Counted from the first letter of the stretch, positions 33,186 to 41,519 are shown. The stretch is DNA of 64,000 bases from Gemmobacter caeruleus (GCF_008271655.1 NZ_VKKX01000044.1:47763-111762), one strand, 5' to 3'. Numbers and translations: made by a program. The notes: generated by a model from the sequence alone, not told the origin.

Positions 33186-33803
33186 TCAGGTCGCGATATA
33201 GCGGTCGCGGCGGTGGTTGAGACCGATCACCAGGTTCAGCACCACGGCGCCCAGAAAAGACCAGGCCACCGTGGGCAGGTCGCGCAGCGTCAGCGCCAGG
33301 GCAAAGACCCCCACATCGAACAGAAGCTGCGTCCAGCCGGCGCGGAACCCGGTCTTGTCTTGCAGCCACAGCGCCACGATGCCGACGCCGCCAAGGCTCG
33401 CGCCATGGCGAAACAGCGCGAGCAGCGCCGAGCCGGAGATGAAGCCCACCAGCACCGCGCCAAGCGCCGGGCGCAGGCTGGCAAAGCTGACATAGCGCGG
33501 CAGCACCTGCGCCAACACCGAAAGCGCGGCGACCGCGACGAAGGTCTTGATCACGAAACCCGCGCCAAAGCGGCGATAGCCCAGCCAGTAGAAGGGCAGG
33601 TTGATCAAGAAGAAAACCGGGCCAAAGCCCCAGCCCGTCGCGTAAGAGATCAGCACGGCAAGGCCGGCGGTCTGGCCGGTGACAAAGCCGAGATGGGTCA
33701 GGATGACGATGCCGAAGGCGGCCATGGTCGCGCCATAGGCCAGGCCCTGCGCATCGTCGATCAGGCTGTGGCGGGTCGGGTTGGCGTCGGGGGCGTCGCT
33801 CAT
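33186..33803 (-). CDS. YitT-family membrane protein (copy 1 of a pair)
   Basis: The start at 33803 (MSDAPDANPTRHSLIDDAQGLAYG) gives 205 residues. About six hydrophobic helices are seen, with FLINLPFYWLGYRRFGAGFVIKT in the middle and LNLVIGLNHRRDRYIAT at the end. It is the paralogue of the next gene downstream, so the pair arose by tandem duplication and may form a hetero-oligomer. Function is unknown. Confidence 0.82.
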   Translation of the reverse strand: MSDAPDANPTRHSLIDDAQGLAYGATMAAFGIVILTHLGFVTGQTAGLAVLISYATGWGFGPVFFLINLPFYWLGYRRFGAGFVIKTFVAVAALSVLAQVLPRYVSFASLRPALGAVLVGFISGSALLALFRHGASLGGVGIVALWLQDKTGFRAGWTQLLFDVGVFALALTLRDLPTVAWSFLGAVVLNLVIGLNHRRDRYIAT

Positions 33804-34192
33804 GTCGGCATTTCTGCTTGGGTGCGGTGTGATCGGGCGGCAACGATTGCAGGGCCCGGGCAAGCGGGTCGCACAAAGAATTTGCCGGGGCAAGCGCCTT
33901 CTGACATGACCTCGTGATCCGGCAATCACAGACAGGAGGGCGGATCATGTCTCATGCACGTTGCGCCCGGCTTGCCGGCGGGCAGAATTATGGCACCGGG
34001 CGCCTGTTTGGCACCCGAACTTCACGCCGCTGATTTCTGCCGCCGTCGCCCCCAGGGGCGACAAAATGTCTGACCCCCGACCGGATCACCGATAATCCCC
34101 GCCGCGCGGCATTGCGCGCGCCCGGGCCGTTCTCCGGTCATTTTCAACCCCGAACAGAGGCCGGATCCTGCCATGCGCAGCCCGGGAATGAC
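33804..34192. other. 389-bp stretch without a recognised gene
   Basis: The stretch separates the divergent YitT and DUF1127-like genes. It contains one short ORF with a strong ribosome binding site (33947-34033) and an 8-bp GTCGCCCC/GGGGCGAC hairpin (34045-34062) without a T tract. No RNA gene or known regulatory fold was recognised. Confidence 0.6.
33947..34033 (+). CDS. possible 28-residue small ORF
   Basis: ATG follows ACAGGAGGGCGGATC, an excellent binding site, and the frame runs 28 codons: MSHARCARLAGGQNYGTG and ten more residues. The product is basic and resembles no family I know. A GC hairpin follows the stop. It could be a small protein, a leader peptide or chance. Confidence 0.25.
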   Translation: MSHARCARLAGGQNYGTGRLFGTRTSRR

Positions 34193-34426
34193 ATGACACA
34201 TGATCTTGTGATGGCCCCTCTGGGCCAAACCCTGCAACAGCTTGTCGCCGCCTTTGGCTGGCGTCGGGTCTTTGTGACGACGCTGACCGCCGGCCTGCGG
34301 ATGCGGCGCGACAGGCGGGTGGAAGGCCGGCTGGAGGCGCTGGACGAGCATATTCGGCGGGATATGGGCCTGCCGCCCAAAGCGGCGCCCCCGGTGCCGC
34401 CGCCGCCATTGCGGGGGCTGTGGTAA
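34193..34426 (+). CDS. DUF1127-like small protein, 77 aa
   Basis: The start at 34193 gives MTHDLVMAPLGQTLQQLV and the C-terminal part RLEALDEHIRRDMGLPP, which resembles the DUF1127 motif (L-x-x-LDDHLLRDIGL). The proline-rich end PPVPPPPLRGLW is unusual for that family. DUF1127 proteins in alphaproteobacteria can bind RNA and link phosphate and carbon metabolism. The likeness covers only about 17 residues. Confidence 0.55.
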   Translation: MTHDLVMAPLGQTLQQLVAAFGWRRVFVTTLTAGLRMRRDRRVEGRLEALDEHIRRDMGLPPKAAPPVPPPPLRGLW

Positions 34427-34431
34427 AATGG

Positions 34432-34460
34432 AAGGGGCGGCCCGAAGGCCGCCCCTTTTT
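34432..34460. terminator. terminator between the DUF1127-like gene and icd
   Basis: GGGGCGGCC and GGCCGCCCC form a 9-bp stem with a 4-base CGAA loop followed by five T on the plus strand. AA precedes it, so it is weaker toward icd on the minus strand. Confidence 0.85.
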
Positions 34461-34481
34461 CGATTTTTCGGCGAAAAATCG
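34461..34481. terminator. AT-rich palindrome next to the icd stop
   Basis: CGATTTTTCG and CGAAAAATCG flank a single base, giving a 21-base palindrome with T runs on both strands. It lies 12 bases after the icd stop and probably supports termination there. Confidence 0.5.
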
Positions 34482-34492
34482 TGGCCCCTTGC

Positions 34493-35704
34493 TCAGGCGA
34501 GGGCCTTGTTGAGATATTCGTCCACCTTTTCCAGGTAGCCCATGGTGGTCAGCCATTTCTGATCCGGGCCGACCAGCAGCGCCAGATCCTTGGTCATCCA
34601 GCCGTCTTCGACGGTCTGCACGCAGACCTTTTCCAGCGTCTCGGCAAAGCGCGCCAGTTCGGCATTGCCGTCCAGTTTCGCGCGATGCTTCAGGCCGCCG
34701 GTCCAGGCAAAGATCGACGCGATGGAGTTGGTCGAGGTTTCCTTGCCGGCCTGGTGCTGGCGATAGTGGCGGGTCACGGTGCCATGCGCGGCCTCGGCCT
34801 CCACGGTCTTGCCATCGGGCGTCATCAGCACAGAGGTCATCAGGCCCAGCGAGCCGAAGCCCTGCGCCACGGTATCCGACTGCACGTCGCCGTCATAGTT
34901 CTTGCAGGCCCAGATATAGCCGCCCGACCATTTCAGCGCCGAAGCCACCATGTCGTCGATCAGGCGGTGTTCGTAATGGATGCCGGCGGCCTTGAACTTG
35001 TCTTCGAATTCCTCGGCATAGACCTTGGCGAACAGATCCTTGAAGCGGCCGTCATAGGCCTTGAGGATGGTGTTCTTGGTGGACAGGTAAACCGGCCAGC
35101 CCTTCATGAGACCGTAATTCATCGACGAACGGGCGAAGTCGATGATCGACTGGTCGAGGTTATACATGCCCATGGCCACGCCGGCGGCGGGGGCGTCGAA
35201 CACGTCACGCTCGATCACGGTGCCATCTTCGCCCACGAATTTCATCGTGAGCTTGCCCTTGCCGGGGAACAGGAAGTCGGTGGCGCGATACTGGTCGCCA
35301 AAGGCGTGACGGCCGACGACGATCGGCTGGGTCCAGCCGGGCACCAGACGCGGCACGTTCTTGCAGATGATCGGCTCGCGGAAAATCACGCCGCCGAGGA
35401 TGTTGCGGATGGTGCCGTTGGGCGATTTCCACATCTGCTTCAGGCCGAATTCCTCGACCCGCTGTTCATCGGGGGTGATGGTGGCGCATTTCACCGCCAC
35501 GCCGACTTCCTTGGTCTTCAGCGCGGAATCGATGGTGATCTGGTCATTGGTGCGGTCACGCTCCTCGATGCCGAGATCGTAATAGAGCAGGTCAACATCC
35601 AGATAGGGCAGGATCAGCTTCTTCTTGATGAAATCCCAGATGATCCGGGTCATTTCATCGCCGTCCATCTCCACGATGGGGTTCGCCACCTTGATCTTGG
35701 TCAT
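34493..35704 (-). CDS. icd: NADP-dependent isocitrate dehydrogenase
   Basis: The start at 35704 gives [23 protein letters not shown] and 403 residues, the normal length of the eukaryote-like homodimeric NADP-IDH (type II) common in alphaproteobacteria. Substrate and metal residues are seen in [30 protein letters not shown] and [12 protein letters not shown], and the NADP segment in [12 protein letters not shown]. It makes 2-oxoglutarate and NADPH in the TCA cycle. An 18-bp palindrome lies 73 bases upstream of the start, in the region shared with a divergent zincin gene. Confidence 0.96.
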   Translation of the reverse strand: MTKIKVANPIVEMDGDEMTRIIWDFIKKKLILPYLDVDLLYYDLGIEERDRTNDQITIDSALKTKEVGVAVKCATITPDEQRVEEFGLKQMWKSPNGTIRNILGGVIFREPIICKNVPRLVPGWTQPIVVGRHAFGDQYRATDFLFPGKGKLTMKFVGEDGTVIERDVFDAPAAGVAMGMYNLDQSIIDFARSSMNYGLMKGWPVYLSTKNTILKAYDGRFKDLFAKVYAEEFEDKFKAAGIHYEHRLIDDMVASALKWSGGYIWACKNYDGDVQSDTVAQGFGSLGLMTSVLMTPDGKTVEAEAAHGTVTRHYRQHQAGKETSTNSIASIFAWTGGLKHRAKLDGNAELARFAETLEKVCVQTVEDGWMTKDLALLVGPDQKWLTTMGYLEKVDEYLNKALA

Positions 35705-35776
35705 GCGCCTGGCCTTTTTCAGGTTGAGGATTCGGATGCAGGCTGCATAACGGAAAAGCGGGGCCAAGGGAAGCCC

Positions 35777-35794
35777 GGTATGCAATTGCATACC
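35777..35794. promoter_or_regulatory. perfect 18-bp palindrome between icd and the zincin gene
   Basis: GGTATGCAATTGCATACC is a perfect inverted repeat with no spacer. It lies 73 bp before icd and 31 bp before the preferred start of the divergent gene. It has the size and symmetry of an operator for a dimeric regulator, but I cannot name that regulator. Confidence 0.55.
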
Positions 35795-35824
35795 AAATTC
35801 CGCCCATGGTTTCGGAGGGGTGCG

Positions 35825-36487
35825 GTGCGGCTGGCAGGTGTCACGCTTGTTCTGATCGGTGTCATGGCGGTGCAGGCCGCGGCGCAGGGCTTGCCCACGC
35901 GGCGGGGCATGGCGCAGGCGGCGCCGGGATTGTGGATCGACGCCGCCGCAACCGGGGCAGAGATCGCGGCCATCCGCGACCGCATCGCGGCCGCCTCGGT
36001 CAAGGTGGCGGGGCGGCTGGGGGCGGCGCAGCCGGTCGAATGGTGGATCTGCACCACCAGGGCCTGCGACAGCGCCAATGGCATGAAGGCGCGCGGCATC
36101 ACCTATGGCGCGAGCCTCATCACGCTCAATGCCAATGCCGGGCGCGATCCGGGCGTCTATGTGCATGAGCTGACCCATGCCACGCTGCATGGCGCCTTGC
36201 CGCTGGGCGGGCTGTTTTCCACCGCGCTGCCGCTCTGGTTTGACGAAGGCGTGGCGGTGATCCTGTCGGGCGAGCCGCCGGCGGCCGCGAAAAAGGCTGC
36301 CTGTGCCAAGCCGCAAAAGGGGCGCCTGCCGCAAAACGCGCGGGAATTCAACAGAATGGCGCCCAATGCGAAGAAGGCGTTGCCGGTCTATACCCGTTCG
36401 GCCTGCGCGGTGCGCGACTGGATGGCCGAGGGCAACCGGCTGCGCGATCTGCTGCCCATGCTACGCGCGGGGCGGCGCTTGCCCTGA
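35825..36487 (+). CDS. secreted gluzincin-type peptidase-like protein, 220 aa
   Basis: The GTG at 35825 is preferred because GGAGGGG sits 4 bases before it; an ATG at 35780 with AAGGGAAG is possible but lies inside the palindrome. The N-terminus [21 protein letters not shown] is a signal peptide. The zinc motif HELTH is at residues 114-118, and Glu141 in [12 protein letters not shown] is the likely third ligand, as in the peptidase MA-like families. Cysteines at 76 and 81 could pair. Substrate unknown; it would act in the periplasm. Confidence 0.72.
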   Translation: MRLAGVTLVLIGVMAVQAAAQGLPTRRGMAQAAPGLWIDAAATGAEIAAIRDRIAAASVKVAGRLGAAQPVEWWICTTRACDSANGMKARGITYGASLITLNANAGRDPGVYVHELTHATLHGALPLGGLFSTALPLWFDEGVAVILSGEPPAAAKKAACAKPQKGRLPQNAREFNRMAPNAKKALPVYTRSACAVRDWMAEGNRLRDLLPMLRAGRRLP

Positions 36488-36490
36488 GCG

Positions 36491-37648
36491 TCAGGCGCGA
36501 TCAAAGAATGGCGCGGCGCGGGTGTTGACCCAATCCCAGACGCCGGGGGCGCCACGAGCGATCTTGCTGCCGACGCGGCTGACCAGCTGGTCATAGGTCA
36601 CCGCATAGGTGATCCAGGTGCCACCGCCCGACATGAGGTTGGCCAGCACCGGCTGCACGCGATCGAGGCTTTTGGCAAAGAGGGCGTCGGGGCTTTCGGC
36701 GGCTTCGAATTCCTCCCATGTTGCACGAAGATCGTCGCGCAGCGCATTGGGAAGCAATCCGAAAATTCGATCTGCCGCGCGGGCTTCGGCGGCCTGGGTG
36801 GCGGCGCTGCCATGGGCGGTGCCATTGGCGGAATGGATCGGCACATCGCCCACGTCGATTTCCACCAGATCATGCAGCAACAGCATGCGGATCACCCGCG
36901 CCACATCGACCCCGGGCGCGGCGTGATCGGCCAGGATCAGCGCATAAAGCGCCAGATGCCAGCTATGTTCGCCCGAATTTTCGGGGCGCGAGCCATCGAC
37001 CAGCGTCGTGGCGCGGTCAACCGATTTCAGCCGGTCGGCCTCGGCCAGAAAGGCCAGTCGCGCGGCGAGGTCCGCAGGCGCGGCGCCCGCATCGCCCGCA
37101 AGCAGAGCCGAGGCAAGCGCATGAATCTCGGGCCACTCGGTGCGGAAACGGGCCGCGCGGCCGGTGGCAAGATTATCGCGCACCACCTCAACATGATCTG
37201 CCAAGGGTTTGTTTGCAAAAAGAACCTGAAAGATCGGCTGCGCATGGTCATAGCGCTTTGCCAGCCGTGCCTCGGGCGTTTCGGCCGCCTCGAATTCCTG
37301 CCAGAGCGCCAGGCATCGCCCGGCCAGATCGGCGGGCAAGAGGCCAAAGAGACGCCGCGCCGCCGCCAGTTCGGCCGCCGCCACCGCCGCCCCATCATGC
37401 GCCAGATGGATCGGATGATCGCCGCAGTCGATTTCGGGCAGGTCATGCAGCAGGAGCATGGCGATGACCCGATCCAGATCGACGCCCGCCGGCGCGCCCA
37501 TCACCAAGGCCCACAGCGCCAGATGCCAGCTGTGTTCGGCCACATTTTCGGGCCGGCTGCCATCCATCAGCACATTGGCGCGGGTCACCGATTTCAGCCG
37601 GTCCGCCTCGTTCAGAAAGGCGAACTGGCGGGTCAGCCGCTCACTCAC
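36491..37648 (-). CDS. tandem HD-domain phosphohydrolase, 385 aa
   Basis: Two YfbR/HDDC2-like HD domains are fused head to tail. Each starts with FL-x-EADRLKSV and contains DGSRPEN, EHSWHLAL and LLLHDL-x-EID. The metal ligands are kept in both halves: His39, His68-Asp69 and Asp134, then His228, His259-Asp260 and Asp329. Single-domain relatives are 5'-deoxynucleotidases of about 190-200 residues. The GTG start overlaps the stop of the 77-residue gene upstream by 8 bases, so it is the third gene of an operon. The DNA of the two halves is also visibly similar (around 36955 and 37520), which points to an internal duplication. Confidence 0.85.
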   Translation of the reverse strand: MSERLTRQFAFLNEADRLKSVTRANVLMDGSRPENVAEHSWHLALWALVMGAPAGVDLDRVIAMLLLHDLPEIDCGDHPIHLAHDGAAVAAAELAAARRLFGLLPADLAGRCLALWQEFEAAETPEARLAKRYDHAQPIFQVLFANKPLADHVEVVRDNLATGRAARFRTEWPEIHALASALLAGDAGAAPADLAARLAFLAEADRLKSVDRATTLVDGSRPENSGEHSWHLALYALILADHAAPGVDVARVIRMLLLHDLVEIDVGDVPIHSANGTAHGSAATQAAEARAADRIFGLLPNALRDDLRATWEEFEAAESPDALFAKSLDRVQPVLANLMSGGGTWITYAVTYDQLVSRVGSKIARGAPGVWDWVNTRAAPFFDRA

Positions 37649-37874
37649 CCGTCTTGGCCTTGCGAAAGGCGCCCAGGCGACGGTTGAGCAATTCTCGCGC
37701 GCGGCGCTCGGCCAGCCGCACGCGCATCGCCGTCATGAACCCGTCCTCCATCGAGGGAGAGAGCGAGGCGAGCATCTTGCCGATTTCCATGTAGAAGCGT
37801 TCCTCGCCCATCTCGTCCATCGCGGAGAGAACATCGCGGGCCAGCGCATCGGCCAGATCCTCGGTGACGCTCAT
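37641..37874 (-). CDS. conserved hypothetical protein, 77 aa
   Basis: A short, largely helical, charged protein (MSVTEDLADALARDVLSAM at the start, ERRARELLNRRLGAFRKAKT at the end) with no domain I can name. It overlaps the hydrolase gene upstream in a TGATG and the HD gene downstream by 8 bases, so all three are translated from one message. Confidence 0.75.
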   Translation of the reverse strand: MSVTEDLADALARDVLSAMDEMGEERFYMEIGKMLASLSPSMEDGFMTAMRVRLAERRARELLNRRLGAFRKAKTGE

Positions 37875-38533
37875 CAGCGGGTTCCTTCGCCCAGACGCCG
37901 TTTCACATAGGTCGAAACCGTGTCGAGCATCGGCTTCATGTGCTGTTCCTCATTGGTGAAGAAGTGATCGGCCCCCTCCACCTGTTCATGGGTGATGGTG
38001 ATGCCCTTCTGCTCGTGCAGCTTGTTCACCAGGCTCAGCGTATCCTTGGGCGGCGCGATCCGGTCGGCGGTGCCGTTGATGATCAGGCCCGAAGACGGGC
38101 AGGGCGCGAGAAAGCTGAAATCATAGCGCGAGGCATCGGGCGCGACCGAGACAAAGCCGGTGATTTCAGGCCGGCGCATCAGAAGCTGCATGCCGACCCA
38201 GGCCCCGAAGGAAAAGCCCGCGACCCAGCAATGCTTGGAGTTCTGGTTCATGCTTTGCAGATAATCGAGCGCCGAGGCCGCATCCGACAATTCGCCGATG
38301 CCCTGATCGTATTCGCCCTGGCTGCGCCCCACACCCCGGAAATTGAAGCGCAGCACGGTGAAGCCCAGATTGTAGAAGGTGTAGTGCAGGTTATAGACGA
38401 CCTTCTGGTTCATCGTGCCGCCGAATTGCGGATGCGGGTGCAGCACGATGGCGATCGGGGCGTCGCGATCCTTTTGCGGGTGGTAACGGCCTTCGAGGCG
38501 GCCTTCGGGGCCGGCAAAGATCACTTCGGGCAT
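37874..38533 (-). CDS. alpha/beta hydrolase, 219 aa
   Basis: The start at 38533 (MPEVIFAGPEGRLEGRYHP) follows AAGGAAAAAGG. The fold marks are LHPHPQFGGTMNQ (oxyanion region), the nucleophile serine in GFSFGAWVG, the acid in INGTADRIAPP and the histidine in EGADHFF. Proteins of this length and pattern are common in alphaproteobacteria and are related to dienelactone-type hydrolases. Substrate unknown. It opens the operon with the 77-residue and tandem-HD genes and is divergent from the IscR-like gene. Confidence 0.88.
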   Translation of the reverse strand: MPEVIFAGPEGRLEGRYHPQKDRDAPIAIVLHPHPQFGGTMNQKVVYNLHYTFYNLGFTVLRFNFRGVGRSQGEYDQGIGELSDAASALDYLQSMNQNSKHCWVAGFSFGAWVGMQLLMRRPEITGFVSVAPDASRYDFSFLAPCPSSGLIINGTADRIAPPKDTLSLVNKLHEQKGITITHEQVEGADHFFTNEEQHMKPMLDTVSTYVKRRLGEGTR

Positions 38534-38565
38534 GCTGTCGCCTTTTTCCTTGTCCCGCCCAAGGA

Positions 38566-38577
38566 GATTGCGCAATC
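38566..38577. promoter_or_regulatory. 12-bp palindrome in the hydrolase/iscR-like divergent region
   Basis: GATTGCGCAATC is a perfect inverted repeat 33 bases upstream of the hydrolase start and about 97 bases before the Rrf2 gene. It could be an operator. A palindrome of this length may also arise by chance. Confidence 0.3.
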
Positions 38578-38673
38578 CGGGCGGTTGTTCTAATCCCTGC
38601 GGCGATGCCGCGGGCACGGGGTTGAGTTAAGCGCCCCTGCCGTTGGCGTCAATGGATTTGGGGAGGGCTGCCC

Positions 38674-39135
38674 GTGAAACTCTCGACGAAAGGCCGCTAT
38701 GCCATGGTCGCGCTGGCCGATCTTGCCTTGGCCGGCCCCGAGGATCTGGTTTCGCTGGCCGAGATTTCCAAGCGGCAGGATATTTCGCTGCCCTATCTGG
38801 AACAGCTTTTCGTCAAGCTGCGCCGCGCCGGTCTGGTCGAGGCGGTGCGCGGCCCGGGTGGCGGCTATCGTCTGGCGCGCAGCCCTTCGGATATCCGCGT
38901 GTCGGAGGTGATGGAGGCGGTCGAGGAAACCGTGAACGCGATGCATACCGGGGCCGGGGCCTCGGGCGGGGTGTCGGGGTCGCGGGCGCAATCGCTGACC
39001 AACCGGCTGTGGGAGGGGCTGTCGGCCCATGTCTATGTCTTCCTGCACCAGACCCGGCTCAGCGATGTGATCCGCAACGAAATGCGGCCATGCCCGGCCG
39101 TGCCCGCGCTGTTCCGCGTGGTGGATGACGAGTGA
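38674..39135 (+). CDS. Rrf2 family regulator, IscR-like with a single cysteine
   Basis: The GTG start follows GGGGAGGG. The 153-residue protein has the winged helix of IscR (MKLSTKGRYAMVALADLAL, then ISLPYLEQLFVKLRRAGLV and RGPGGGYRLAR). Classical IscR holds a [2Fe-2S] cluster with three cysteines in its middle loop. Here that loop (HTGAGASGGVSGSRAQ) has none, and the only cysteine is Cys140 near the C-terminus. Rhodobacter sphaeroides IscR is also known to depart from the three-cysteine scheme. No isc or suf genes are adjacent; cimA follows 15 bases after the stop. Confidence 0.85.
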   Translation: MKLSTKGRYAMVALADLALAGPEDLVSLAEISKRQDISLPYLEQLFVKLRRAGLVEAVRGPGGGYRLARSPSDIRVSEVMEAVEETVNAMHTGAGASGGVSGSRAQSLTNRLWEGLSAHVYVFLHQTRLSDVIRNEMRPCPAVPALFRVVDDE

Positions 39136-39150
39136 CGGAAGGCCAGGCTG

Positions 39151-40773
39151 ATGCGTGAAAGACTCTATCTGTTCGACACCACCCTGCGGGATGGCCAGCA
39201 GACCCAGGGCGTGCAGTTCTCCATGCCGGAAAAGGTGCAGATTGCCCGCGCGCTCGACGCGCTCGGCGTGGATTATATCGAGGGCGGCTGGCCGGGTGCC
39301 AACCCGACCGACAGCGATTTCTTTCGCGACCGCCCGCAGACCCGCGCGACCTTTACCGCCTTTGGCATGACCAAGCGCGCCGGGCGGTCGGCGGAAAATG
39401 ACGATGTGCTGGCGGCGGTGCTGGATGCCGGCACGCCGGCGGTCTGCCTTGTGGGCAAGACGCATGATTTTCATGTGACCACCGCGCTTGGCATCACCCT
39501 GCCGGAAAATCTGGAGAATATCCGCGCCTCCATCGCCCATGTCGTCGCCAGGGGGCGCGAGGCGATGCTGGATGCCGAACATTTCTTTGACGGCTACAAG
39601 GCCAACCCGGATTATGCGCTGCAATGCCTGATCGCCGCCCGCGATGCCGGCGCGCGCTGGATCGTGTTGTGCGATACCAATGGCGGCACCCTGCCCGAAG
39701 ATGTGGGTCGGATCACCGCCGAAGTGATCGCGGCCGGCATTCCGGGCGACCGGCTGGGCATCCATTGCCATGACGATACCGGCAATGCGGTGGCCAATTC
39801 GCTGGCCGCGGTGCGGGCCGGGGCGCGGCAGGTGCAGGGCACGCTGAACGGCCTGGGCGAACGCTGCGGCAATGCCAATCTGACGACACTGATCCCGACG
39901 CTTCTGCTGAAAGAGCCGTTCCGTTCGGATTGCGAGACGGGCATTTCCGATGCCGCGCTGGCGGGGCTTTTGAAGACCTCGCGCATGCTCGACGATATCC
40001 TGAACCGGGTGCCGCTGCGTTCGGCGCCCTATGTCGGGGCCTCGGCCTTTGCCCATAAGGCGGGGCTGCATGCCAGCGCGATCCTCAAGGATCCGACGAC
40101 CTATGAACATGTCGATCCGGCGGTGATCGGCAATGAGCGGCTGATCCCGATGTCGAACCAGGCCGGGCAGTCGAATCTGCGCGCCCGGCTGGCGGCGGCG
40201 GGGATCGAGGTCGCGCCCGGCGATGCGCGGCTGTCGGCCATTCTCGACACGATCAAGACGCGCGAGGATGAGGGCTATGCGTATGACGGCGCGCAGGCGA
40301 GTTTCGAGCTGCTGGCGCGGCGCGAACTGGGCCTGTGCCCGAGCTTTTTCGAGGTGAAGCGCTACCGGGTGAACATCGAACGCCGCAAGAACAAGTATGA
40401 CCGAATGGTCAGCCTGTCCGAGGCGGTGGTGGTGGTCAAGATCGGCGGGCAAAAGGTGATGTCGGTCTCGGACAGCATGGATGAGGCGGCCTCGGATCGC
40501 GGCCCGGTCAATGCGCTCTACAAGGCACTGGTCAAGGATCTCGGGCCCTATCAGACTTGTATCGACGACATGAAACTGGTCGATTTCAAGGTCCGCATCA
40601 CCCAGGGCGGGACCGAGGCCGTGACCCGGGTCATCATCGACAGCGAGGATGGTCAGGGCCGGCGCTGGTCCACCGTGGGGGTCAGCCCCAATATCGTGGA
40701 TGCCAGTTTCGAGGCGCTGCTGGAGGCGATCCAGTGGAAGCTGATCCGCGATGCGGTGGTGCCCGCCGAATGA
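39151..40773 (+). CDS. cimA: citramalate synthase
   Basis: The 540-residue protein condenses acetyl-CoA with pyruvate to citramalate, the first step of threonine-independent isoleucine synthesis. The HMGL-like barrel begins with LYLFDTTLRDGQQTQGVQFS and has the metal-binding histidines in GIHCHDDTGNAVANS. A LeuA-type allosteric domain (about 400-540, with IDSEDGQGRRWSTVGVSPNI) allows feedback control. Length and the DGQQTQGVQF stretch favour CimA over 2-isopropylmalate synthase. The stop overlaps the next start (ATGA). Confidence 0.93.
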   Translation: MRERLYLFDTTLRDGQQTQGVQFSMPEKVQIARALDALGVDYIEGGWPGANPTDSDFFRDRPQTRATFTAFGMTKRAGRSAENDDVLAAVLDAGTPAVCLVGKTHDFHVTTALGITLPENLENIRASIAHVVARGREAMLDAEHFFDGYKANPDYALQCLIAARDAGARWIVLCDTNGGTLPEDVGRITAEVIAAGIPGDRLGIHCHDDTGNAVANSLAAVRAGARQVQGTLNGLGERCGNANLTTLIPTLLLKEPFRSDCETGISDAALAGLLKTSRMLDDILNRVPLRSAPYVGASAFAHKAGLHASAILKDPTTYEHVDPAVIGNERLIPMSNQAGQSNLRARLAAAGIEVAPGDARLSAILDTIKTREDEGYAYDGAQASFELLARRELGLCPSFFEVKRYRVNIERRKNKYDRMVSLSEAVVVVKIGGQKVMSVSDSMDEAASDRGPVNALYKALVKDLGPYQTCIDDMKLVDFKVRITQGGTEAVTRVIIDSEDGQGRRWSTVGVSPNIVDASFEALLEAIQWKLIRDAVVPAE

Positions 40774-41519
40774 CCGAAGCCTGCGCCGAGATCGTGCAAC
40801 GCGCCGACCCGGAGCGTTTCGCCGCGCTGATGGCCGCGCCGGTGGCGGATCGGCCGGCGCTGGCGGTGATCTATGCCTTCAATGCCGAACTCGCCCGCGC
40901 GCCCTGGGCCAGCCAGGAGCCGATGATCGCCGAGATGCGCCTGCAATGGTGGCATGACGGCATCGAGGCCGAGGCCGCCGGACCATCATCCCCGCACGAG
41001 GTGTTGACGCCGCTGGGAAAACTGATCCGCACCAAAGCCTTGCCGCTTGATCTTCTGACGGGAATGGTGGCGGCGCGGCAATGGGATATCTACCGCGATC
41101 CGCATGCGGATGAGGCCGCGCTCTGGGCCTATCTGACGGCGACGGGCGGCGGGGTGATGGCGCTGGCCAGCCTTGCCACCGGCGCGCCCGGCGCGGTCCG
41201 CCTGGCAGCGCTGGCGCTTGGCGCGGCGCAGGGGCTTGCCAATTACCTGCGTGCGGTGCCACGGCTTGAGGAACTGGGGCGCATCCCGCTGGTCGATGGG
41301 CGCCCCGAGGCGGTGGCGGCGCTGGCGCGGCAGGGGCTTGGGCTGCTCGACAAGGCGGCCGGCGTGCCGCGCGGCGCGGCGCTGGCGGCCTCGGCCACGC
41401 GGCCCTTGCTGCGCCAGGCGGCGGCCGAGCCGGGCCGCGTGGCGGAGGGCAGGCTGGAAATCTCAGAGTTCCAGCGCCGGAAACGTCTGCTTTGGCAAAG
41501 CCTTACGGGGCGTTTCTGA
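40770..41519 (+). CDS. squalene/phytoene synthase family protein, 249 aa
   Basis: The start is the ATGA that overlaps the cimA stop. The protein has the fold marks of the trans-isoprenyl synthase family, such as VIYAFNAELARAPW, MRLQWWHDGIEA and AQGLANYLRAVPRLEELGRIPL. The aspartate-rich motifs of true synthases are degraded. This pattern resembles NDUFAF6, a complex I assembly factor, more than a carotenoid enzyme. It sits apart from any carotenoid genes. Assignment to the family is sound; the role is inference. Confidence 0.78.
   Translation: MTEACAEIVQRADPERFAALMAAPVADRPALAVIYAFNAELARAPWASQEPMIAEMRLQWWHDGIEAEAAGPSSPHEVLTPLGKLIRTKALPLDLLTGMVAARQWDIYRDPHADEAALWAYLTATGGGVMALASLATGAPGAVRLAALALGAAQGLANYLRAVPRLEELGRIPLVDGRPEAVAALARQGLGLLDKAAGVPRGAALAASATRPLLRQAAAEPGRVAEGRLEISEFQRRKRLLWQSLTGRF

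Noticed and set aside
34481-35779. Long in-frame extension upstream of the HELTH zincin
   Set aside because: It is antisense to icd; a signal peptide starts at the GTG at 35825.
40770-41519. Carotenoid (phytoene synthase) gene
   Set aside because: The aspartate-rich motifs are missing and no crt genes are near.
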